Below are positions 54,516 to 62,575 of a stretch of DNA of 64,000 bases, piece after piece. Source of the DNA: Lachnospiraceae bacterium (GTDB lineage Bacteria > Bacillota > Clostridia > Lachnospirales > Lachnospiraceae); contig JAFWOE010000003.1 in the NCBI GenBank assembly GCA_017509985.1, positions 24,562 to 88,561 on the forward strand. The letters run 5' to 3'. Position 1 is the stretch's first letter. Every line of letters begins with the position of its first letter. The notes beneath the pieces are model-generated. The model worked only from the letters and a program-made list of their open reading frames with translations, was not told the DNA's origin and did not search any database. A program made the translations under genes and the position numbers.

Positions 54516-55259
54516 ATGGAAAAATTCGTATTTGTTCACGGTTCATGGCTGGGTGCCTGGTGCTGGGATAAAGTATCCGGAATCCTGCATGAAAAAGGAT
54601 TTCAGACGCTGGCGATCGATCTGCCCGGACACGGAAACAGCACGGAGCCGATCGAAGGCCAGGATATCCACACGTATGCGGCAGCGATCGTTAAGATCCT
54701 GGAAGCCCAGGAAGAACCGGTGATTTTGGTCGGACATTCCATGGGTGGGATGTCCATCAGCGAGGCTGCGGCAATGGTACCCGAAAAAGTGAAGAAACTG
54801 GTCTATGTAGCAGCATTCCTGCCGAAAGACGGCGAAGCCAACAACTATTACGGCGATATAAAAGGGATTCAGCCCATGGACTGGATCAGTATGGGTCATG
54901 CGAATATCGGAGTCGTGCTCAATGAGGATGAAACCGTCATGACACTGACACCGGATTTTGCCGTTCCGGCACTTTATAACGACATTCCCGAAGAAATCGG
55001 CCGGGCCCTCTGCAATCTTCACGGACCGGATACCATTGCATCGCCCTATACCGCGGTTCATCTTAATGAAGAATTCGATAAGATCCCGAAATACTACGTC
55101 AAGTGTTCGCAGGACGGCATCCTGACTGTAGATATCCAGGAAAAGATGCTCGCAGCGACCCCGGTTAAAAAGCTTTATGTTCTGGATGCGGGACACTGCC
55201 CGTATATTTCACGCGCCGGAGAACTGGCGGATGTACTGGAAGAGGTACAGAAGGATTGA
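54516..55259 (+). CDS. Alpha/beta hydrolase, methyl-esterase-like
   Basis: A 247-residue hydrolase with the oxyanion segment VHGSWLGAWCWDKV, the nucleophile elbow GHSMGG and the catalytic His in DAGHCPYIS. The style (WLGAWCWD, IDLPGHG) is close to the plant methylesterase/hydroxynitrile lyase and bacterial EstC group, which cleave small esters. AAAGGAGGA precedes the ATG at 54516; an earlier in-frame ATG has no such site. Confidence 0.85.
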   Translation: MEKFVFVHGSWLGAWCWDKVSGILHEKGFQTLAIDLPGHGNSTEPIEGQDIHTYAAAIVKILEAQEEPVILVGHSMGGMSISEAAAMVPEKVKKLVYVAAFLPKDGEANNYYGDIKGIQPMDWISMGHANIGVVLNEDETVMTLTPDFAVPALYNDIPEEIGRALCNLHGPDTIASPYTAVHLNEEFDKIPKYYVKCSQDGILTVDIQEKMLAATPVKKLYVLDAGHCPYISRAGELADVLEEVQKD

Positions 55260-55287
55260 GGAAAGAGCTGACGAAGGTGAATGAATC

Positions 55288-55893
55288 ATGATCAAAAATA
55301 CGGTCTTCGATATCGGCGGCGTTCTGGCTGATTTCAGGGTCCTGGAATTCCTCGGCAGCAAAGGCTTTGAGGAGGATATGATCAAACGGATCCTGAAAGC
55401 TTCGGTCATGACGCCGTACTGGGAGATGTTTGAACGGGATGAACTGACAGAAGAAGAGGCGCTGAAGGGCTTTGCTTCGGCGGATCCTGAAATAGAAGAG
55501 GAGCTTTCCGCAGCTTTTTCCAGCGTGGAAGGGCTGCTGACGAGCCGTGATTTTGCAATACCGCTCGTACAGGCGCTGAAGTCAAACGGTTACGGAGTCT
55601 ATTATCTCTCCAACTACTCCCGAAAAGCCTACGAAGAATGCGGGGAATCCCTGGGATTCATGCCTTATATGGACGGAGGCCTGGTTTCCTTTAAAGCCGG
55701 AAAGACCAAACCGGATCCGGAAGCGTTCAGGCTGTTTCTGGAGGAATACGGGCTGGATGCCGAAACCTGCGTCATGATCGATGATTCCGTGGAGAACATC
55801 AAAGCCGCGAAAGAACTGGGCTTTGAAGGGATCGTCTTTACTTCTTTTGAAGACATGAAAGAGCAGCTCGGCAGACTGGGGGTCAGGTTTTAA
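55288..55893 (+). CDS. HAD-superfamily phosphatase (YihX-like)
   Basis: A 201-residue HAD hydrolase with motif I FDIGGVLADF, motif II YLSNYS, and the final VMIDDSVENIKAAKELG. YihX-like members remove phosphate from sugar phosphates; the substrate here is not known. It starts 28 bases after the hydrolase gene and ends by overlapping the convergent DUF2284 gene stop. Confidence 0.88.
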   Translation: MIKNTVFDIGGVLADFRVLEFLGSKGFEEDMIKRILKASVMTPYWEMFERDELTEEEALKGFASADPEIEEELSAAFSSVEGLLTSRDFAIPLVQALKSNGYGVYYLSNYSRKAYEECGESLGFMPYMDGGLVSFKAGKTKPDPEAFRLFLEEYGLDAETCVMIDDSVENIKAAKELGFEGIVFTSFEDMKEQLGRLGVRF

Positions 55894-56888
55894 TACAGCA
55901 CAGCGCCGAAAAATGTAACGGACGAGCTGCCGTTGTTATACTTTATACCGGCCTGCAAAGCCAGTTCACTGACATAGAATCCATAACTTTCGATCGAATG
56001 ATGCATCTTATCCGGAAAGCGGCATGGGCTGTCCGGATAGGTGCATTTTTTGCACAGATCGCAGGATTCGTTGGAAAGGACCAGCAGTTTTTCCGGGCGG
56101 AAGCGCAGTTTATGATCGAGTTCCCCGACGGCCTCTTTAAAGTCCGCCAGCGCATCCTTTACGCCTTCCAGATCCAGGGGATCCGTCAGCCTGTAGGCTT
56201 TGGCAAAAAGCTGGAAATAACGGTAGTCCGAAACCCTTTCGCGGCATTCATCAAGAGTCCCGACGGCCGGAGGACAGGCCCAGGGCGTTCCGTATCTCCT
56301 GCACTGGTTTCCTTCACAGATCTTCCGGACTTCATCGAAGAATCGAAGCTTTTCCACGGGTATTACCCCGCTGTCGGAAAAACCGGATTCAAAAATGAGT
56401 CTCTGTATCTCAGCTGATGCTGTCCCGAAAGACTCAAACGTATTTCTGCATTTTTCTTCCAGAGCCGGACGGAAGCGGTCAGCCGGTTCAGCCGGACAGA
56501 AATCGCAGACGCTTTCTGCTTCCTTTGCAGGGCAATAATAATGAAAAGAGCCGTTTTCGACACTTGTGAAGTATCGGACGGCTTTCCATGAGTGCATGGG
56601 CTTTTCAAAGATAAAGGCCTGGGCGAGCGATGCCAGGACAACGTATTTGTGGGCAGAAGGTTCTTCTGCCCAGGTACGGTTCAGAAATGCTTCGAGAGCA
56701 GTGCGTGCCGTTTCGACCCGGCAAGGGTCTGTTTCTTCGTCAAAGTCCGCGTCGGATTCACGGAGACGGAGGAGTATCTGCCGGTTATGGGCACTGACAG
56801 GAATCCCGGAAGTCGGATCTTCCAGGACCGTCCAGTCTTCGCTGCCCAGGGAAGAAAGAATGCTGTTTGCAAGATCATCCTTTGTCAT
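55890..56888 (-). CDS. DUF2284 protein with extra N-terminal cysteine domain
   Basis: The C-terminal part (about 160-332) is DUF2284, a predicted metal-binding domain with CEGNQCRRYGTPWACPP (Cys191, 196, 205, plus 215) and CDLCKKCTYPDSPC (276-289). The N-terminal 150 residues are not part of that domain as I know it and carry their own cysteines (119, 128, 131, 147). The role is unknown; electron transfer or metal handling is a guess. It begins inside the stop of the Rrf2 gene. Confidence 0.8.
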   Translation of the reverse strand: MTKDDLANSILSSLGSEDWTVLEDPTSGIPVSAHNRQILLRLRESDADFDEETDPCRVETARTALEAFLNRTWAEEPSAHKYVVLASLAQAFIFEKPMHSWKAVRYFTSVENGSFHYYCPAKEAESVCDFCPAEPADRFRPALEEKCRNTFESFGTASAEIQRLIFESGFSDSGVIPVEKLRFFDEVRKICEGNQCRRYGTPWACPPAVGTLDECRERVSDYRYFQLFAKAYRLTDPLDLEGVKDALADFKEAVGELDHKLRFRPEKLLVLSNESCDLCKKCTYPDSPCRFPDKMHHSIESYGFYVSELALQAGIKYNNGSSSVTFFGAVLY

Positions 56889-57322
56889 ATGACGTAATTA
56901 TCGATATCCCTTTCGTGCTTCCTGTCCAGAATGTCCTGAAGGGTAATGCTGTCGAGATATTCATTGATGACTCTGGAAAGACCCTTCCAAATCGGAAGAG
57001 TAGGGCAGTCGGCGCTGCGTTCGCATTCGATGGGGTCCTGATCCGCGCAGTCTACCGGGGAAAGGGATCCTTCGGTCATGCGCAGGATCTCGCCGACCGT
57101 GTACTTGTCAGGGGTTTTGGCCAGCATATATCCGCCCTGCGATCCGCGGACTGCGCGCAGGAAATCGGTTTTGTTAAAAACAGGAATGATCTGCTCCAGG
57201 TATTTTTTGGAAACCTGCTGACGGTCTGCGACCTCCTTTAACGAGATATACCCGCTGTTCCTGTGTTCGGCCAGATCGATCAGCATACGAAGCGCGTAGC
57301 GGCCTTTTGTGGAAATCTGCAT
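56885..57322 (-). CDS. Rrf2-family transcriptional regulator with candidate Fe-S cysteines
   Basis: A 145-residue Rrf2 protein with an N-terminal winged helix (MQISTKGRYALRMLIDLAEH) and three cysteines at 92, 100 and 106, similar to the IscR arrangement (92, 98, 104). Such proteins sense iron-sulfur status or cysteine supply. CGGAGG precedes the ATG. The gene sits in the middle of the sulfur/tRNA unit. Confidence 0.9.
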   Translation of the reverse strand: MQISTKGRYALRMLIDLAEHRNSGYISLKEVADRQQVSKKYLEQIIPVFNKTDFLRAVRGSQGGYMLAKTPDKYTVGEILRMTEGSLSPVDCADQDPIECERSADCPTLPIWKGLSRVINEYLDSITLQDILDRKHERDIDNYVI

Positions 57323-57359
57323 GGCGGATCCTCCGTTTCAAATTGATATCCCTATATTA

Positions 57360-58493
57360 CTATATATTTAAAGGGTTTTCAACAGAATGGTCCTGCTGGC
57401 GTTCGTTAAAAAGGTCCAGCACATTATAAATGCCGTCTTCGGAAAGGACGCCCCGCGGAAGGTCCTTCGGCAGAAGGCCGGCTTCTTCGTCCGCGAAATC
57501 CTGCTTCCAGAGATCGCTGACGTAATACTCTTCAAGTTCCCGGATCTTTTCTTCCAGTGCTTCCTGAAGATGAACCGGCAGTTCCTCTGCCTGCAGCATC
57601 TGCTGCACATTCTGCAGGAGTTCTTCATAATGCCGGATCCTTTGAAGCTGGTCCGGCTTTTCTTTGATCGTTGCGTTCATGCTGCCCATGCGGTACCCTT
57701 TCAGATCCAGTGTCACAAAGAGAAAGCCGATCTTTTTGAATTCTTCCCAGACCGCTTCCCGGATCCCGTCGGCAGCCAGACGAGGGATGTCCGCAGGCGG
57801 AACTTCGATCCGGGCGAGGTTTCCGTGCATGCGGACCCGTTCTTCCGTGAAACCGTGTTCGATCAGGAACTGTTCGGCGCGGTCGATCATTTTCAGCTTC
57901 TCTTCAGTGATCTCTTCCCCGTAGACAAAGCGCGACGCAAGGCAGGCGTAGGCCGGTTTGCTCCAGGTGGGGAGGCCCAGGGCTTTCGAGATCTGCCGGA
58001 TCTCGGCTTTTTTCAGCCCGGCTTCCCGCAGGGGGCTGGTCACGGCGAGCTCTGCGACAGCCCGCAGGCCGGGGCGATAATCTCCGAGGTCGTCCATGTT
58101 CGAGCCTTCTGCGGCATAGTCGATCCCGTTCTCTGCAGCAATTCTCCGGATTTCCGTAAAGATCGTGCGTTTGCAGAAATAGCACCGGTCCGGGCTGTTG
58201 TTCCGGTAGCTTTCTTCTTTCAGGGGATCCACCGTGCAGATGACCTGCCGGATTCCCCGTTCTTCACAAAAGTCTTTGGCTTCTTTGAGTTCCCGGACGG
58301 GAAAGGAAGCGTCCACAGCGGTAACGGCCAGCGCCCGGTCTCCAAGGACCTCATGAGCGATGACCAGCAGAAGGGACGAGTCCACACCGCCGGAAAAGCC
58401 GACTGCCAGGGAGCCGAGACTGCGCAGGTATTCTTTCAGGGCGTTCAGCTTATTCCGAACTTCTTCCGGAAGCGATTCGTTTTCTTTACACAT
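57360..58493 (-). CDS. LarE-like sulfur transferase fused to DUF4298
   Basis: Residues 1-270 are an ATP pyrophosphatase-type LarE: PP-loop SGGVDSS (34-40), CYFC (Cys104, 107) and ACLASRFVYGEEIT (Cys184). LarE normally gives sulfur to the nickel-pincer cofactor of lactate racemase. The three-cysteine version is known in Thermotoga LarE to hold a 4Fe-4S cluster. Residues about 275-377 match DUF4298 (LEEYYVSDLWKQDFADEEAG, LPRGVLSEDGIYN), usually a separate small protein. No larB or larC is in the window, so the acceptor may differ. It overlaps the TtcA-like gene by 8 bases. Confidence 0.88.
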   Translation of the reverse strand: MCKENESLPEEVRNKLNALKEYLRSLGSLAVGFSGGVDSSLLLVIAHEVLGDRALAVTAVDASFPVRELKEAKDFCEERGIRQVICTVDPLKEESYRNNSPDRCYFCKRTIFTEIRRIAAENGIDYAAEGSNMDDLGDYRPGLRAVAELAVTSPLREAGLKKAEIRQISKALGLPTWSKPAYACLASRFVYGEEITEEKLKMIDRAEQFLIEHGFTEERVRMHGNLARIEVPPADIPRLAADGIREAVWEEFKKIGFLFVTLDLKGYRMGSMNATIKEKPDQLQRIRHYEELLQNVQQMLQAEELPVHLQEALEEKIRELEEYYVSDLWKQDFADEEAGLLPKDLPRGVLSEDGIYNVLDLFNERQQDHSVENPLNI

Positions 58494-59328
58494 CGTATTC
58501 CTCCAGATAAGAATGTTTTATCCCGCCTTTTTTATAACCGGGGAAGGTTTCGATATTGACGGAATGGATACTGTTGAAAATGCTGGCTTCGATCTCCGGA
58601 TTGTCTTTTTTCAGATCCAGGATCAGTTTTTTGATCTCCTGCCTCTTGGATTCACCGATCCCGTCTTCCGCATTCGCGCAGTTTTCCGTAAACCGGCAGG
58701 CGCACTGGAGAAATTCCAGTTCATTATAGGTTTTCCAGGCGAGGATGTCTTTTTCCCGGATTCCGTACAGCGGGCGGATCAGCTCCATCCCTTCAAAGTT
58801 CGTGCTGTGAAGCTTCGGGAGCATCGCCTGCAGCTGGGATCCGTAGAACATCGCCATGACCGTGGTCTCGATCACGTCGTTCAGGTGATGGCCCAGGGCG
58901 ATCTTATTGCAGCCCAGTTCTTTTGCCTTTGCGTAGAGATGGCCTCTGCGCATTCTTGCGCACAGATAGCAGGGCGACTGGTCTGTGCTGTTGGCAACGT
59001 CGAAAATGTCGGTCTCGAAAACTGTGACAGGAATATTCAGAAGTGCGGCGTTGCTTTCGATCTTCTGCCGGTTCTGTTCGTTGTACCCCGGATCCATGAC
59101 CAGAAAGACCAGTTCGAAAGGAAAGTCGCTGTGACGCTGAAGAAGCTGCATCAGCTTGGCCAGCAGCATGGAATCCTTTCCTCCGGAAATACAGACCGCG
59201 ATACGGTCGCCTTCCCGGATCAGCTGATATCTTTTCACAGTCCGGACAAACGGCGTCCACAGTTGTTTATGATAAGTCTTCTGGATGCTTCTTTCGACAA
59301 GCTGATATTTTTTCAGCGGTTCTCTCAT
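58486..59328 (-). CDS. TtcA-family tRNA 2-thiolation protein
   Basis: A 280-residue PP-loop enzyme with SGGKDS (48-53), CYLCAR (Cys120, 123), GHHLNDVIETT and a distal cysteine group (209, 211, 217). TtcA makes 2-thiocytidine at tRNA position 32 with an Fe-S cluster held by three cysteines. The sequence is of the TtcA family, but exact site specificity is not proven. GAAGGAG precedes the ATG at 59328; a TTG seven codons upstream is rejected. It is followed directly by LarE-DUF4298. Confidence 0.87.
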   Translation of the reverse strand: MREPLKKYQLVERSIQKTYHKQLWTPFVRTVKRYQLIREGDRIAVCISGGKDSMLLAKLMQLLQRHSDFPFELVFLVMDPGYNEQNRQKIESNAALLNIPVTVFETDIFDVANSTDQSPCYLCARMRRGHLYAKAKELGCNKIALGHHLNDVIETTVMAMFYGSQLQAMLPKLHSTNFEGMELIRPLYGIREKDILAWKTYNELEFLQCACRFTENCANAEDGIGESKRQEIKKLILDLKKDNPEIEASIFNSIHSVNIETFPGYKKGGIKHSYLEEYDV

Positions 59329-59394
59329 GATGAAAGCTCCTTCATACAAAGGCTTCCGGTTACGGGACCTCCGGGGCTTCCGGGATTCGGGACC

Positions 59395-60546
59395 TCAGAG
59401 GGATTCATGGGCTCTGACGCCGGCTTTAACTTCTGCTGCAAGGTCATTGATGATCTCGCCTGCGATGATCAGCCCGACAACGGAAGGAACGAAAGCGGTC
59501 GACCCGGGGATGTCCCTGCGCTCGGTGCATTTCCGGGCGGTTCCGGGAGGGCAGATGCAGTGCTGCCGGCAGCTTATGGACGGATCTTCGAGCGGACGGA
59601 TCGGCATTTCTCTGGAATAAACTACTTTCAGTGATTCGATGCCGCGCTTCCGGCATTCCCGCCGCATCACCTTGGCCAGCGGACAGATGGACGTTTTGTA
59701 GATATCTGCCACTTCAAAGGCCGAAGGGTCGGTTTTGTTCCCGGCTCCCATGGAAGAGATCACGGGCACACCGGCTTTTTTTGCATTTTCAATGATCGTC
59801 AGCTTGCCGGTAACGGTGTCGATCGCATCGACAATGTAATCATAGTTTTTAAAATCTAACAGATCCTGAGTCTCGGGAAGATAGAAGGTCTTATAAGTTC
59901 TTACGTCACAGTCGGGATTGATCTCCAGGATGCGCTCTTTCGCAGCATCCACTTTGTATCGGCCGACGGTCTTCCTGGTCGCAATGATCTGGCGGTTGAG
60001 ATTGGTCAGGCAGACCCTGTCATCATCGATCAGGTCCAGGGCGCCGATGCCGGAACGGACCAGGGCCTCCACCGCATAACCGCCGACGCCGCCGATCCCG
60101 AACACGGCGACACGGCAGGAAGCAAGCCGGTGCATGACTTCCGGCCCGTATAAGAGCTGGGTTCTCGAAAACTGGTTCTGTGTGAAGACAGGAACCGCCT
60201 CGGACTTATAATCGATCCATTTCCCATCCTCAAGCGTTTCAAATTTTCCCCATTCCGGCTTTCCTTCATCCCGGCCTTTCACCCGGAGAGGGATAAAAGC
60301 GTCATGCTGGCAGCCCGGCAGCGGGTCTTCGATTTCGATCCAGCCTTTTTCATCGATCCGGTCGTTCCATTCTTCATACAGGTCATCCAGCGAATCATAC
60401 AGAAGATCGGATGAGCATTGAACAGCATCTTCACTGCCGTACCCGAAAAGGCAGATCCCTTCTTCCGTTTCATAAAGCATTATTTTGCAGATCTGTTCAT
60501 TTTCATTACATTTATAAGGCTCCCTGAGCCGGGCGTATTTTCTCAT
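59395..60546 (-). CDS. TcdA-like tRNA t6A dehydratase (ThiF/E1 fold) with N-terminal extension
   Basis: The C-terminal 260 residues are an E1-like enzyme: nucleotide loop GIGGVGG (150-156), DLIDDDRVCLTNLNRQI and the cysteine segment CPPGTARKC, as in TcdA (CsdL), which cyclises t6A in tRNA to ct6A. Residues 1-118 form a separate acidic domain (YEEWNDRIDEKGWIEIEDPL) that I know only as a lone conserved lachnospiral-type protein and not as part of TcdA. The ATG at 60546 is preceded by AGGGTGA. First gene of a five-gene minus-strand unit. Confidence 0.86.
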   Translation of the reverse strand: MRKYARLREPYKCNENEQICKIMLYETEEGICLFGYGSEDAVQCSSDLLYDSLDDLYEEWNDRIDEKGWIEIEDPLPGCQHDAFIPLRVKGRDEGKPEWGKFETLEDGKWIDYKSEAVPVFTQNQFSRTQLLYGPEVMHRLASCRVAVFGIGGVGGYAVEALVRSGIGALDLIDDDRVCLTNLNRQIIATRKTVGRYKVDAAKERILEINPDCDVRTYKTFYLPETQDLLDFKNYDYIVDAIDTVTGKLTIIENAKKAGVPVISSMGAGNKTDPSAFEVADIYKTSICPLAKVMRRECRKRGIESLKVVYSREMPIRPLEDPSISCRQHCICPPGTARKCTERRDIPGSTAFVPSVVGLIIAGEIINDLAAEVKAGVRAHESL

Positions 60547-60649
60547 AGTATCACCCTGCATTTAATGATTATCGAAAAAGAATCACCATTATATTACAAC
60601 ACCTACGGACGCGGTACAATGGATAGCTGAGATTCTTCAGACATCGTAT

Positions 60650-60691
60650 CATCATTCATTATACCGCAGGAATTGTCTCAGCATTTAGGAC
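60650..60691 (-). promoter_or_regulatory. Shared LytTR-type promoter element, copy A
   Basis: On the minus strand it reads TAAATG, 18 bases, TATAATG, ATGATGA. It matches the promoter upstream of the LytTR gene (copy B) at 34 of 42 positions with no gap; seven of the eight differences are transitions. The TATAAT (60658-60663) lies about 105 bases before the TcdA-like gene. There is no normal -35 hexamer, which suggests an activator. Confidence 0.65.
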
Positions 60692-60730
60692 AGAAAAAAG
60701 CGGGATCCGTTTTTTCGGCCCCGCTTCTTT
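60692..60730 (-). terminator. Terminator of the second URO-D-type gene
   Basis: AAGCGGG/CCCGCTT with an inner CCG/CGG pairing; on the minus strand a TTTTTT tract follows. It separates this gene from the five-gene unit. Confidence 0.88.
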
Positions 60731-60749
60731 CGTTTATATCTGCAGCATT

Positions 60750-61847
60750 TTATTGTTTTGAAAATTTTTCCCGGGATGCGATATATAATTCCTGACGGAA
60801 CGCAGGCGTCATCATCCCCTTGGCATTGTAAGCGAAAGAGTAAAAGCAGTTCTTTCCGGGCTCCAGCAGCCGGTCTACGAGATCCCTGGCTGCAGCGCGC
60901 TGTTCCTCTTCACTGGCGGTTGCCGGATCAAAAGGCCTGTCATATACAAGACCGATGCTGATTTTGTCCCCGTATTTCTGGTACAGGTCGATCGTATTAT
61001 TCATAGGCATCGGGGCCCAGATGTCAAATCCGGCTTCAGCAAAGATATTGCAGCGGTCTTCAATGTGTCCGCAGCTGTGCAGCTCACTGTATTTGCCTTT
61101 TGAATGGATATGGTCATTGTAACGCTTCATTTCCGGGAGAAAGAATTCTCTGGCCACCGCTTCAGAGAAGAAGGGGGCTTTCTGGGAGCCCCAGTCGTCA
61201 TGAACCATAAAACCGTCAATGTCATAGTATTCCAGAGCTTTATCCACAAGCCGGATATACAGATCGGTTGTCTTATGAAGCAGAGCCTTTAAGGCATCTT
61301 CCTGTTCGTCATCAAGCAGGGCCATGGCAGCTGTTTCAAATCCCATGAAAGAAAGCAGCCGTTCAAACCAGGGACCGTTCAGAAAAACAAGTTCAAAGCT
61401 TTTTCCATTTGCCAGAAGATCCCGGTTTCTTTCCGCGCTTCCTTCCCAGTCCCAGGAATCAATATCCGGCCAGACGACTTTTTCCGGCCATTCGTTCGCA
61501 TCGGTAAGCAGTCTCGGTTCGTTCGGGTCTTCCATCGATCCTCCCGCAATGTCGACAAACACCCATTTGACACCGAACATATCCTTGCCGCCAAACTGTT
61601 CCCTTGGCAGAGGATCTCCGGCTTCGAAGCAGGAACCGCGGGCAATATTGTCCGGAATGACGGAAGGCATAAACATTACGGTCTCTACATCGCTCATCAG
61701 CCAGTCGGGGTTTTTGTCCATATAAGTTCTCATGCATTCTTCGCGTGGAGTAATCGGGAAATTATAGACCTGCTTGACCCCACCGAAAAAGCTGGGCTCT
61801 TCACTGACGACTTTCAGCTCTTCCCTGCTGAACGGAATGTTTTTCAT
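60750..61847 (-). CDS. Uroporphyrinogen decarboxylase-family protein (second copy type)
   Basis: A 365-residue TIM-barrel URO-D-type protein with a likely zinc-site motif ELHSCGHIEDRC and IDGFMVHDDWGSQKAPFF. It differs strongly from the copy at 51.7 kb. The family includes corrinoid methyltransferases and uncharacterised enzymes; no partner corrinoid protein is seen. AAAGGAG precedes the ATG at 61847. It has its own promoter and terminator, so it is monocistronic. Confidence 0.8.
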   Translation of the reverse strand: MKNIPFSREELKVVSEEPSFFGGVKQVYNFPITPREECMRTYMDKNPDWLMSDVETVMFMPSVIPDNIARGSCFEAGDPLPREQFGGKDMFGVKWVFVDIAGGSMEDPNEPRLLTDANEWPEKVVWPDIDSWDWEGSAERNRDLLANGKSFELVFLNGPWFERLLSFMGFETAAMALLDDEQEDALKALLHKTTDLYIRLVDKALEYYDIDGFMVHDDWGSQKAPFFSEAVAREFFLPEMKRYNDHIHSKGKYSELHSCGHIEDRCNIFAEAGFDIWAPMPMNNTIDLYQKYGDKISIGLVYDRPFDPATASEEEQRAAARDLVDRLLEPGKNCFYSFAYNAKGMMTPAFRQELYIASREKFSKQ

Positions 61848-61924
61848 ACAGACTCCTTTCCGCAGCTGTTGATACATTTACATGATTCAACGTCTTTTAT
61901 CGGCATATTAATTCTTATAAAAAC

Positions 61925-61952
61925 TGTATATTATTTCACTTAGCACAGTCAA
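61925..61952 (-). promoter_or_regulatory. Promoter of the second URO-D-type gene
   Basis: On the minus strand TTGACT (61947-61952), a 16-base spacer and TATACA (61925-61930). Upstream of it lie direct repeats GATGCATTTT / GATGCTTTTT and the inverted pair GTGATG / CATCAC (about 61961-61993). Confidence 0.6.
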
Positions 61953-62074
61953 TATTCATTGTGATGCATTTTCTTTGATGCTTTTTCATCACATTGATGT
62001 ATAGTTCAGCAGTTTTTCTGCCGCAGTCTCAGCTGTGCGTTCGTCTGAGTTTATTTGTCGGAATAATAAATAAT

Positions 62075-62112
62075 AAAAAGAAAACACCGGTTCAGTTACC
62101 AACCGGTGTTTT
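62075..62112 (-). terminator. Terminator of the LytTR-DUF3021 operon
   Basis: A 12-base-pair stem AAAACACCGGTT and complement with an eight-base loop, followed on the minus strand by TTTTCTTTTTATT. Confidence 0.92.
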
Positions 62113-62128
62113 AAAAGTCTGTATCTGC

Positions 62129-62563
62129 TTACTTCATTGCCTGAATCTTCTCGTTCATTTTTTTTGCTTCAGCACGGTAATACCTCATGAACAGGAACCA
62201 GATAATAAAGGCAACCGCAAGCTGTATCGCAGCGATCAGGATCCCCTGTCCGATCGTTGCAGAGCCGCCGATCCAGCCGACGGCACAGGCGACAACCGTA
62301 TAAACCGCGCATCCGATCCCCATATGAATGATTACCCGGATCGGCATCGGAAGACTGTCTTTTCTGTATATGCCCGAAGGAACTCCGAACCCGAGCCCAA
62401 TCAGGACACAGCCGACAACCATTTTCGTAAAGCGGTAATGATCCAGACTGAAGTTTCCCTTGTACCCGATATCGAAGACAATTCCGACCAGGCAGAATAT
62501 CGCCATGGCCATCCCAATGCTGATAACCGTACTTTTCAACAGATCTCTGACTGTTTCTTTCAT
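62129..62563 (-). CDS. DUF3021 membrane protein
   Basis: A 144-residue protein with four hydrophobic helices (IGMAMAIFCLVGIVF, VVGCVLIGLGFGV, IIHMGIGCAVYTVVACAVGW, IAAIQLAVAFIIWFLFMRYY). DUF3021 genes nearly always follow a LytTR regulator gene and the product is thought to restrain or feed that regulator from the membrane. AGGAGG precedes the ATG. It is 12 bases after the LytTR stop. Confidence 0.9.
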   Translation of the reverse strand: MKETVRDLLKSTVISIGMAMAIFCLVGIVFDIGYKGNFSLDHYRFTKMVVGCVLIGLGFGVPSGIYRKDSLPMPIRVIIHMGIGCAVYTVVACAVGWIGGSATIGQGILIAAIQLAVAFIIWFLFMRYYRAEAKKMNEKIQAMK

Positions 62564-62575
62564 TGTTTTCGCCTC

